Shown here: piece after piece, positions 43,601-55,600 of the stretch
Position numbering within the stretch: position 1 is the first letter of the stretch
Layout: each line of letters begins with the position of its first letter
DNA from: Chaetorhynchus papuensis
Lineage: Eukaryota > Chordata > Aves > Passeriformes > Rhipiduridae
DNA: 64,000 nucleotides
Assembly (NCBI GenBank): GCA_013396525.1
Contig: VWYX01001253.1
Location: forward strand, 100,997-164,996
Direction of reading: 5' to 3'
Notes under the pieces: model-generated
The model's input: the letters and a program-made list of their open reading frames with translations, nothing else
The model's database searches: none
Told to the model about the DNA's origin: nothing
Made by a program: the position numbers and the translations under genes

Positions 43601-46600
43601 GAGTAGGACCAGGAACAAAGCAGTCCTTGAAGTGGCTTTCAATACAAGTTTTAGCAGTGAAGGAGATTTACAGGTTGAGGCTTAGCCCGAACTGCTTTCA
43701 AAATTGCTAAAATGGGTGAGAGAAGTGCCCTGAGCAGCATGGCTCACTGCACCAAATTATCTAACAGTGGGGGGGGAAACTAGGAGGAGCACCAGGACTC
43801 TGCACCATCGAGGTCATGATAGAATAGCTGCTCATTCCTCTTTGGTAACACCCCTGGCTGAGGAGCATCCCTGGGACCCAGCTTGGCATCTGCTGCATTT
43901 GGCCACATAAGCTGCTGTGATGGCTTCAGGGTTCTGCCCAGTTTTGGGCCACACTAGAGCCCCACTCTGTTCCTAGGGCTACCTCAGCCTCCACTTCCCA
44001 GTGGTGCAAGAGGTCATCCACTTCGGACACCACTGCTACATCTTACTGAAGCAGCGTCTTAGAGGAGCACTGATCTCCTGCAGAAAGGGTATCACAGAGT
44101 CATGGAAGTTATGCCCAAAGGTTTCACATTAAGAGCTGGTAGACCTCCTAGGAGAACATGGAATCGCCCTACCAATGAGCTGTAAGGCCTGGCAATAAGC
44201 AGAACTACACAGTGTGTAGTAAAGGGATCTGCATAAAATGACAAAAGCCTGCAAAGAGGACCAAAAGGTGAAATTTAAAGAGGACAAAAAAGGGAACATA
44301 GATAGCTGTGTTCCACATAGGTTACACACCAGGGCAAGAGAAATACATAAATGTACGTGACACTCCTGCCTTGGGTATCTCCTAGGAATGACGTAGCAGC
44401 CCCCAAAAGGTAGGAGAGAAGCATTTTGCTCAGCCCACCACACACAGTCCTAATACTGGGGCTGTCTGGCCCTGAGGAAACCTCACTGGAGTTGTGCAGC
44501 CTCCAGACTATGCACATCTTGCCAAAACAAAACTCTTCTCTGAGCTTCTGAGGCCCAGCTCAGATGTGCAGATGCCACCTCTCCCAAACAGGCCAAGCAC
44601 ACTGTTTGTTATTTGCAATCCGGGGTGGAGGCACTCACTAAAGCGGAAATTGTAGAATGCGGAGGATTACATCTAAAAGCAAATTGAGAACAGGGACATC
44701 TGAATTTGCCGTGTTTGCAGGTTCCACCTTTCCCCGAGGTTAAGGAAGTGGTAGAGGATGATTTGCTTGTGTGCATTTCAAAGAGACATTAGCATTTTCC
44801 CTGCAAACTGCCCCAGCACCAGTATCACTTATGCTAACATCAGGCAGTAACTGGGAGCGGGAATAGAACGCCCTAACAGGTGCTGCTGAATATGCCCCAG
44901 TGTGGCTTTTCAGCCTATTTCTTGAATATCAAGATATTTCCCACACACAAAATAGAGGAATTCTTTCCAGAGCTGCAAAGTTTCAAAATTCACTTTCATT
45001 TAGATGCTAGTCATTAGGAAAAAACAGCAGTCACATTATCTGTGAATGGAACCAGTGTAAACTTTAAGCCATCAACTCAAAACAGTTCCCGTTTGACTTC
45101 CAACTTTATTTCTATGTCTATCTAGGTCTTTCTAAGTTAGATTATATTTGTGCAGAAAATAAGCTCACTGAGAATGGAAGCAAAAGGAGAGAGTTAAGAG
45201 ACAAGGAAAAACCTGCAGACACAGCAAATTCAGATGTCCCAGTTCTGAACATGTATTTTGACATAATCTACAATATCTGCTGTAACAAGCAAGCTCCTTC
45301 ACCTCACACAGAGCAAATTGTGCCTCTGCCCACTGCTGCTGAGGTGTGAACTTCAGATCTGAATTGACCCAGTAAAGCTTAAGCTTTGTTGTTATTTATA
45401 GTTTAGGCAAGATACCCACAGTTTCCAATCATAGTAGCAAAATGACCTCAACAAGACACAGAGAATTTAACCTACAGAACTGCCTTGCTGGAAGAGTCCA
45501 TTTGTAGGACATCTGCTTTGCTTTGTAATTTTATCTCTAAATTATCTTATATCTCTGAGGGTTTAATGCGGCTAGATAAGGGGATGGCTTGTTTGGATCT
45601 CAAAGCAATCAAACATAATTGAATGGATCAAACTTTTTATAGTGCCAGCTATAGTGTTTAAGAAATACTGCCAGCATTAAGATACTTGAGCTGCCCTTTG
45701 CCTTTAAGAGTTTATTTGGTTAGTCTGCGTAGTTTTCCTGGTGACTTAGGTTGTTTCTTTTGCTTTACAAACACTGAGATAACAAGGTCTGCTTTTTTCT
45801 TAAACAGCAATGCCCAAGTTTAACATCAACAGACTTGAGGCACAAATGTCACTTATTTCAGCCAAATCCCCACAATCATTTGTATTGTCTTTCATTAAAA
45901 ACAATCTCCACACGTACCCCAGAGGGGTCCATCATTGCTGAAATCTCCAGCAGTGGCCAAGATTTATTCTTTGGAGCAGTGAGAACATCACACTTATTAT
46001 CTCATAACAAGCTGGACCTGGCTAATTTTAGACAGAAGAGATGGGAACACTGAACAAGCAGCCACTGGACTTAGGAGCAAAGTGTCCACCCAGCACTCAA
46101 CACAAACTAGGTGTTTCAAGGCCTGGTCCTGAGCAAGCACGAAGTCAAGCCAGGTTCAGCTTGGCCCGGGGGAATGGATACCCACAGCACAGTTACTTCC
46201 TGGCATATATCCCCCAAGACCCACAGACAGGCAGAAGGTGATCCTTCTTTTTTCTGTTCATGGTGATAGATGCTCAGAGAGATGTGCTCTGTAGAAATAG
46301 AAACTTTTGAGCTGACCTCTCCATTTCACAGAAGAGAAATGCTTGTCACTTCAAAAGTACTAGAAATGCCTGGCAACCCTGGGCTTGCCTAACTATGGAA
46401 TTAAAGGAGTTTGATGCAAATGTTAATGAAATTTTATTTTAATCAATGGATGCTAATTTAGCTCCATTAGAAGGTCACTAAGACATCAGGTAAAATGTGA
46501 CATTTGGACACTTGAGAAGCAGCTGTGCGTGCAGCCAAATGGAGTCATGCTGCAGCTCTTGGCCACGTAATTTGGGACCAGGGCAAGCATTACAGTGGCA

Positions 46601-49600
46601 GCACACCCCAAGACAACCAGCTCTGGATCTGTTGCCTCAGAGGGTCAAACGTGTTCTAGCAACGTGGGTCTCTTTCAAGAGTCCTCACTCCAATATTTCA
46701 AGCTGGGTAATTTTCCTAGCCAGGGGTCTCAGGGAATGAGAGCTGCTGAACTGGAATGGCATGTTCCACCGCCCCCGCCGCACACCCGCTCCTCTGTGAG
46801 ATCTGCATATCGAGCTGCAGCTTTCCAGACTCAGCAGAGCTGGGCAAAGCCCACACCGGGCCCAAGCGGTTACACACTGCCTGCCTACAGTCTGGTGCAA
46901 AAGGCAGACACCTGGATTGCCCTCTCAATTCCTTCTGAAGCAGCACAGCTCCAGCTCAGAAACCCAAGCATCAAGAAATCTGGGTAATACCCGCTTGAAC
47001 ATTCCATCGGAGTTGAAGTTAGACGCCTAATTTCTGTGCTCTCCCACTCAAGTTAAACAGCTCCTACTTGAAACATAATCAAGCTGAAGAAAGCATGCCG
47101 AAGGGGCAGGCAGGGAAGAGAGGGGGAATCCCTCAACTCTGCAGTTTGCTGACTGAAATCAGTTACCAGCACATAACATTTGTTGATCTTCAGGTCACAT
47201 TACATAACCAGTATTTTACTGTGGCATCCAGGGCTGCTTCCTCTTGCCACAATCATCTTCCTAAAGCCAGTTTTCAACTATGAAAGACTTGTACAGTTAG
47301 ACAAGTCTCTCCTCACACATTCTGCACACATTGAATGTAGCGGGTGGAGGTCACCAGCAATCAGATTAACTGAAATTAAAAGCTTCTTACAACGGAACTT
47401 TTTTCTGTACCAATGTAAATTTGCAAAGAATTTTTAAACAAAATACCACATAAACCCACCTCTGAAGAGAAAGCTAATTTCATGCCACAAAAAATGACAA
47501 TTTAATCACTTACCAGAATTTTGTGCTATTCCCCCAAAGCCTCCCAGATGTACTTATCAAATCCTGCCTCATAAGTAGCATTCAAGCAGTACTCCTTGAG
47601 GACTTTGCTTTCAATTCATGTTACCAAACACAACCACACAAACATCCAATGGCCATACCTTTAGGAGATGATGGCCCAGAAGCTGCCTCTGGATGGGAGT
47701 GCAGAGTGGTAGGCTCTGTATGCCCCTCAGCAGGCCCTGAGGACAGTGGTCCAACCTCCAATTCCTCTTCAATGGATTCCAGTGTTTTTGAGGCTGTAAT
47801 CTTCCACCTTTCCCCATAAGAAAAACTTTCCTGGTTCTCCTCCTGTCCCTGCAAGTCCTGTACTGCAACACACTCCGGATTCAGCACAGAGTTCTCTTCA
47901 CTTTCACAGCCATGGTTTTCCACCAGTCTTTGTGGTTCCTCAAACCTCCCTCCAGACCTCTGGGTTTTGAACTCACCTGAGTCTTCTTCTTGTGCACTGG
48001 GACCCAACAAGTCACTGTTATTTAATTGTTCTGCCATCTGATCCCCCTCTGCTGACAGGGCAGTTTGGAGCAGTATGGCTTCTTCAGCCTTTTTATGCTC
48101 TTGCTCTTCTCCACCTGACAAGGCTCCATCCGCTGGAGCTTTTACAGAACAGTGACTATGACTAGTCTGATTCTCATCTACAGTCAACATTTCTTTAGAC
48201 TCTTTCATTTCCTCTTGGCTGTCCCTTCTTCCCACATCAAATCCATCTACATCTCCTTGGTTCTGTTCTGCAGGATTTAACGGAGAACTGATATTTGCTT
48301 CGTTATCACTGCAGCAAGCACTTACATCTGCCACGTTCCCTGAAGGAGAGCCTCTCTCCGCACCTACATCTGAATTCTCAGGCAATGCAGTGACCTGCAC
48401 TGGCTCAACACTTCCACTGACACCCTGGCAAGAGATATCAGAACCTTCCTTTAGTGTGCAACATGGTCCCAAAGGCCCTAGGACAGACACAGGAGAAGCA
48501 TCCATCAGTGTCGCCTCCTTTTGACCCTCCGTCAGTGGTTCTGTGTGTACTCCCCGCATCACCTCCTCTTTAGCAGCAGTAGCATCTAGAATCACTTCTG
48601 GGCTCTGCTCCAATGTTTCAACACCAGCATTTTCACTAGGTCCATCATTTTGTCCCTCCATGTTTCCAGGGGCACCAGGCACTTGTGCTTTGCAGCTGAT
48701 ACCATCTCCAGCACACACATCGCTGCAGCTGCACAGTGCGTATCGCCAATCCAGTGAGCGTTCACTGCAAGTCTCCTGCACTGCAGATGAATCTTCTGCA
48801 CGGCAAGCAGGAGACTCAGCCACAGGAAAGTTATCACCCATGCTTCCAGGATCAACTGGGATCAGCTGACCTTCTGGAGACAGTTCTCCATGTGCCATCA
48901 TTTTGGTGCCTTCCAATGGAACAACATTTTTGAGAACTTCTGTAGAAGTGCTCAGAGTGTCCATTTGACAGTGCTCCTTCTGCATAAGTGCTGACTGAAT
49001 TAAGTTCTTGGAGTAGGTGCTATCCTGTACGACAATAAACCTGTGCTTGCCTTTAGACTCATTCACTCGTGCTCTGGGCTGAGTTAGATAACTAAACGCC
49101 AGCGACTGGGTTAAAGATCCTGTTTGTGGCCCAAACCTGGGCAGTGAAACTTCTGCCAGCTCAACGTACTCCCCTTCAAGGTCACTTCTCAAGCTCTCTT
49201 GAGTCACAGGACTCGTACAGACACCGTTGACCAGAGCTTCACTTAACTTTGGAGCTGTGCTGCTAATAACAGGGTTGTCTCGATTTGGACTTAGTTCCTG
49301 TAGATGAGACCTCAGGTCTGGTGAACCGCACTCAGTAAGGTCCGTGGGGAGGCACAAAATCGAACGTTCCTCTGTTATTTCTGGAGAGATGATACTGTTT
49401 TCTATTATTTTTGGTTTATTTATAAATTCAGGATTAACCACTTTATCCCAGGGGACACGAAATATTTTGTCATCAGTGGTTAGTAAACAATTTTCCAGTG
49501 CTATACCCATCCGCTCTCCATTGAAAGTACTCAACCATTCCAGAGTAAAAATAGAGGTATATGAAACTTCTGGGATCACCACTTCTTCTACGTTATGCTT

Positions 49601-52600
49601 ATCTTTTGCCAAACATTTCAATACAATTCGTGGAGGCTTCTTCAGAGAGGGGACCACCTGCAGGTAGAAGTCACCAGGCTTCAAGATTCGCCAGTCAATG
49701 GAAGCTAGCTGGATTACAATCTTCTCTTGAATACACAGGGGCCAGCCTGCATGGCGAAACAGCAATCCGCAGTACGGAGCCTATGGAGACAAGAGAAAGT
49801 GTTTTCAGCACCAGGAAAAGATCTCAGCTCACGATTTTCAATAAGAGGGATCAAGAAAACAGATGAATTTTGGGTCTTTGATTATTGATGTAGGTGAGTT
49901 TTTCACACTGAGGTCTTTAAAAAGCAGAAACAAGAAAAGCTACCAGCACAGACCACCTATGCAGGACAGGTGGGGACAAGTTACACAGGGAGGTTGCAAC
50001 CTCCCAGTGAAGGTAAGAAGATACTGCAAAGACAAAACAGGAGAAAGGAAGCAGCAAACAAGGAAAGCACAGCAGAGCCACAGAGAAAGAAGGCAGCAAG
50101 TCCCATCAGCAAGCTGCAAGGAACCACACTTAACACACCAGCGATTTCCTCATTCCCAAAACATAGCAGCACTCAGGCCATGCCTCAGACAAATCCCACC
50201 CAACTAAAAGAACTGAAGTTTCATGGCTGAACTCAATTATTTACAGCTTTATCAAAACTTTAAAAAGTAAATTCAGTGCTTTGAACTTGATTCTGTTTGG
50301 GTAAGATTTAAATTAAGGCATGATATAAGCCATCAATTCCACAATTAATTTCATCTTTTTCTGTACAACAATTTAGATTCAATTAATTCAAGGATTTTGC
50401 CACATAGCAGAGAAACCAGAGAACTGAAAGAAACTTCCTGGATCATCACACACCTTGAAACAACAAGTACCAGCATAAAGCAATTTCTTTCTTATGTTCA
50501 TCAACCCTTACCTTCTGCCCAGCCAGATTTATAACTCTCCTTGCACCTGAAGCAAAGTTGCTCACAGGTTTGGAAACCCAAATCATCCTTCATATTCAGT
50601 AATTCTTCCTCCTCAACCCTGCAGCTTATTTTCTGGATGTGTTCCCATTGCTTAGACTTATTAATCCATGTCACATCACCCTTAGCATGGGTACCTTCAT
50701 CATCTCATCGGTGTGCCTGAAGTATCTTCTTTGTAATGCCCTTTTTCTTAGAAACATGTTTCTTTGTTCCATTTGTTCATTGTGCAAAGCATTGCAAAAC
50801 ACCGTCTATAATGGCACCAGCACTTTCCAAATGTGCTAGAAGCACCTCTTAAAGCTAAGATCCCACACGTCTTCTAATCACACCCCTACAGTAACCCAGC
50901 CACCTACTGGTTTTTCTTTACAAACTGATGAACTCCAGTTCACAGCTGAAGTTCTGCCTGCCACTTTGTGGAGGCACATGCTTGCCCTCTGAGTCTACAG
51001 TTACAAAAATTTAACTGCAAAGTTTTAGAGCTCATCTTGTGCAATGCATTTATCACCCTCCTTTTCCAGGTTATTGTCTGTGTGTCCCAGGCTGGTTTTA
51101 CCACAAACATGCCATACATACTCTTACTTTTTATGCCAAGGTCATGGATGAGAAGCACTGTGTGTTTCATGAGTCGTACCTCCAACTCTGTTTTCCCTGC
51201 AGTACAAACACCCTCCCTTTCACCAGTTTACAGCCATCCTGCAATTCTTGCATAAACCTCAATCCCTTTGACACAGTAATTAATCTTCCGTATGACTCCA
51301 CAATAAATCCTTTATGGCAGAGATTAAACAATGAAACTTATCTCTCTAGAGAGAGCTGGTTATTGAACAGGCTGGTGTGACACTACCTGCCATGGAGCAA
51401 ACCACATGAAAACGTTATTCAGTTTTTCATGGGTCAGTTAATTCAGTCCTTGCTCAGTGCACGATGTTGTAGGCTCAGCTTGTTCTCTGTATTTTGTTAC
51501 TAGCCCTGACTTAACAGATTCAATAAAATCCCTGTTACCAGACATTCAGCATTATATGGTAACTTCTTCCATATTCCAGGATGGAGACCTGCCAGTCCTA
51601 TTTCTTCAAAATAGCCAAGTTCAGTTACAGAAGTTTTACTTCTGTTCACTTACTGCTACCGCCCTACTGATGTGCCTTCATGCTGTATCACTACAAAACT
51701 GAACCTTATTTTAGTTTTTGTTTACTTGAAGGTTCATATTAATATTACCTTTCTATTCTAACCTTGACTCAGAGCAGACCCATCTCCCCTTCTTTCCTCT
51801 TTCTATTAAGTTAGAACCAAAAAGCCCTATAACCTAACACACAGTTGCTGGTACTTCCCTCAAAGGCACAGCTAAGCTTTGCAGTCTGATGTTCTCAGGC
51901 TTTCTGATCTGCAAGACACAGATGCCTCTATCAGAAAGTTCCTTTCATCCACAGCACAATTTAAACTCAGCAAACCAAGAGACCACCTCTTGCAGCAGTT
52001 TGCACAAGCTGCTCCTGCCTCCAGCAGGCCTTAGGCGAAATGTACTTCATGGACTTTTCTATCAAGACTCACACAGCACCTCAGTCAGTAAAGCTTGTGG
52101 CTCCTACAAAAGTGTCCAAGCCAAGTATTTTGTACTTAAGTTTTAAACTAGAGCCATTTGCAGTTTTCCAGAAGAGACAATACCATGGCACCCTACACCA
52201 CACCAACCCCTCTTCTCCCACTGGAATATCTCCTAGTAGGTATATTAAGGCCAAGGGTCTGTACCAAGGGTCTTTCAGGGGAAGAAGACACAGAAAAAGA
52301 AGATCAGTTCCCAAACTATAACAGTTTATAAGACTGAAAAGTGAAAGACAATCACCAGCAGCATAAACATAAAGCTGAATTCCATTAGCACATACTTGAC
52401 ATAGAGATACTGTTAAAATTTGGATGCAGAGTAACCCACGGGAGGGCCATTCATACATTAAGAAATCCAAAAACACAGCCTCACTGCTTAGATGCTTACT
52501 TGTCTGCCTACTGAGTCATAAGGAGAAAACTCAGCAATAAAATGACCAAAACCAAAATGCAGAACGCATTGAAGTTCCTGGAAAACCCTACAAAGCCACA

Positions 52601-55600
52601 GTCTAAACTGCATCAAGAGGCAGAGTAACATCCAAGCAGGAATGCAAGTCCCACAATAGCCTAAACATTACAGACGTTTAGAACTTTAGAAGTGGAGCAT
52701 CCTCATGCTGCTCCTGCTCCAAAATGCACCTTCAAAGGGAAGTTTATGTGAAGCAGCTTATTACAGTCCTTTTAAAATTTCATTTTAAGGCTCAAGAATT
52801 TGCTTTTCTTGTGTCCAAACACTACCGAGCCAAACCAGGCTCATCAGAGTAGTGCCAGGAACACCCTCTACACCCAGTGGCTACAGCCAGGAACAAAGCT
52901 GCCTCTGAGGAAAGAGCTGGGCACCAATGACAAAAATGGCACAAAGGTGAAATCTTCTAGTGCTACAGGGATGGTTAAGCTGGAACAGACCATTTAGCTC
53001 AGGATGTCACCTCAAGGCCAGGGGCAAAACCTGATTTTTAACTTTGTTCTAAGCAGAGACAGACCCCCTTGGAACACCCCTTCCAGTCCCTGAGGAATCA
53101 CACACAGGCTGATGGTTTTAACACACCCAACTGAGCCCATGATCTTGTCTAATACTTCACGAAGCCATTTACACTTTCATCACTGCAGAGGCTGACAAAA
53201 GATCCAGTGCTCTCAAGACTCTCTACAGCAGTCATTCAGACAGGAGTTAATTCTTTTTCCTCCAATGTGTTTAGGAACCGCTCACATGGAGCAGCTGAAC
53301 TATGAACTAAGGAGGAAGCATTGCTTTTGTTTAGACTCTCTGAAAGGCAGGCAAGACTTTCAAAAAGCACTTAGTAAGAAACATTCCTCTGTGATTTCAG
53401 ACTGTAAAGACAAAGGAGGGGGCATACAGTGGAGGTTTGGGGAAGAAGAGTCCAAAGCAAATAAATTTCATCAACAATAAATAATAAATTTAAAAGATCA
53501 AACAAGCAGACATTTAAATAAAATATGGAATAGCCTGGGACCAGCTCTAAAGAGGGTACCTAGAGCTTCCCTTGATCTCCCTGTACTGCCACTCCGGAAG
53601 TAAAAAATCATGAGTCAAGGCTAGAAAAGGTCACAAACAAGTAAGAAAAGATTTTGCTGACCACTCTCCCAGACACTTCACATCTCACCAACAGCCCCTA
53701 CCTAATGTTAAACCCTGTGCAGCCCTCCCTAAAGGCGGCTGCCCCACCAAGCCCCCATCTTGTGACTACTGGGCAGGCCAGGGAGTGCCAGGCAGGCCTC
53801 CAAGCACAGCTCGTGTCTCTGCATCACCTCCCAAACCGTGCTGCACAAGTAGGACAGCCCCACCGTACAGATTTCTCCCTCCCACAGGGACACCTCAGAC
53901 ACCCCCACGCCTCCATGTCACCTGAGCCCAAGCTCCACGTCAGCCGGGTGGGCCACCAGCACCCTGAGCTCCTCTGCCCACTGCCCTCATCTCGCCCTCA
54001 TCAGGACCCCGAGCTCCCACTGCTCTCATCTCTGCCTCCTCAGGACACCCAGTGCCCACAGGCCTCACCTCTCCCTCCTCAGGATGCCCAGTGCCCATCA
54101 GCCTCATCTCTGTCTCCTCAAGAGCCCCAGCGCCCACTGCTCTCACACCTCTCCCGCCTCAGGGTTCCCGAGCAGCCACTGCTCTCACCTCTCCCTCCTC
54201 AGGATGCCCAGTGCCCACCAGCCTCACCTCTCCCTCCTCAGGATGCCAAGTGCCCACCAGCCTCATCTCTGCTTCCTCAGGACCCCCAGCGCCCACTGCT
54301 CTCACACCTCTCCCGCCTCAGGGTTCCCCAGCACCCTCCTCCTCACCTTCCTTCACCCACCCTCCTCCTGCCCTCACCTCTCCCTCCTCACGACCCTCAG
54401 CGCCGACTGCCCTCACCTCTCCCTCCTCACGACCCTCAGCGCCCACCGCCCTCACCTCTGTCCCTCCTCAGGACGCACAGCGCCCACCGCCCTCACACCT
54501 CTCCCGCCTCAGGGCCGAGCACTTCAGCGCCGCGTGCTCCAACGGCCCTCCAACAGCTCAACCGAAGCTACCCTGTCAATCAATGCGGACCCGCGCTTCT
54601 ATTGGCTGCGGCAGCCCTCGCTGTCCTTCCATTGGCTGCCGGCCGGCCAAGGCCCGCCCTGCCGCCACACCCGTGTCCCACCCGCGGTGGCCCGAGGGCG
54701 GCGCGGGCCGCGCTGGGCGCAGGGCCGGCCCTGCCCTGCCCGTTCCTCAGCCCCTGCCCGTTCCTCAGCCCCTGCCCCGAACGCCTCCCCTTTGGGACAG
54801 CAGCACTGTGGGCCCAGCTTCCTGCTGCTTCCCCTCCCTCCCCTCCGCCGCCTCACCTGCCCGAGGCACCGCTGGCCGCTCGGAAGCTGCCGGAATCTCG
54901 AAGAGTGGGGAAATTGCTACCTTGGCTTCTTCGGCGAGGGCGGTGTTTTGGGGAAAGCCGTGAAACGTCTTGAAATAATTACCAGTTTGTACAAACTAAA
55001 AGCCTTTTGTTTCTTTAAAGGGGAAAAAACACGCAGTGCACCACAGAATTGGAAGCTGCAACTACAGGTACTGATGGAATAACTTCTATTCCAGTGCTCA
55101 GGGTGGGAGAGAGCAGCAAGGTTATGCACCACCTTGGATCTTCCTGGACTCACAAAGGCAGACGGCTGGCTTCAAGCTGGAGGCTGGTGACAATACGGGG
55201 TGACAAACACTGCACCAAAACACACGCTTTCAAGATGCCCAACTCACATGGATCCACCCTATGTGATGGGTCTCTCCCCCCAGTATTTCACTTCCTTGAA
55301 ACAAATGAGTAACTGACTATTTCAGCCTCTATTCCATATTTTTCCTCCTCCTACAATTCCTTGCCCTCTACCATGAAGACTTGAATCAAAAGCCTTGCCA
55401 CACACCCCCTCTGCACTCAGATACAAGAAGGTTAGAATGAACCCACATTTTAGGTTGTTAGGACTGGTTGGGTTTTTTCATCTTGCAGACTTCGAGCCAA
55501 GCTTTGTGATGGAGGTGTTTGACTCATCGTTTCTAACATTTTAGACTCCCAACAGTAAAGCACCTTAATCTTGGACTTGTTCTGGCAGTAAATGTAACGT

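Noticed and set aside
44090..44115. CR1-like ATCACAGAGTCATGGAA
   Set aside because: Too short, and the flanking sequence does not follow the CR1 consensus.
48543..48933. Open frames opposite or alternative to exon 2
   Set aside because: They are shadows of the real coding frame of exon 2, and their products resemble nothing.
53654..54973. Long plus-strand open frames of 439, 303 and 332 codons, Pro/Ser-rich
   Set aside because: They are produced by the 39-bp minisatellite and the CpG island, which lack stops in several overlapping frames. There is no conserved domain, and three frames are open over the same bases.
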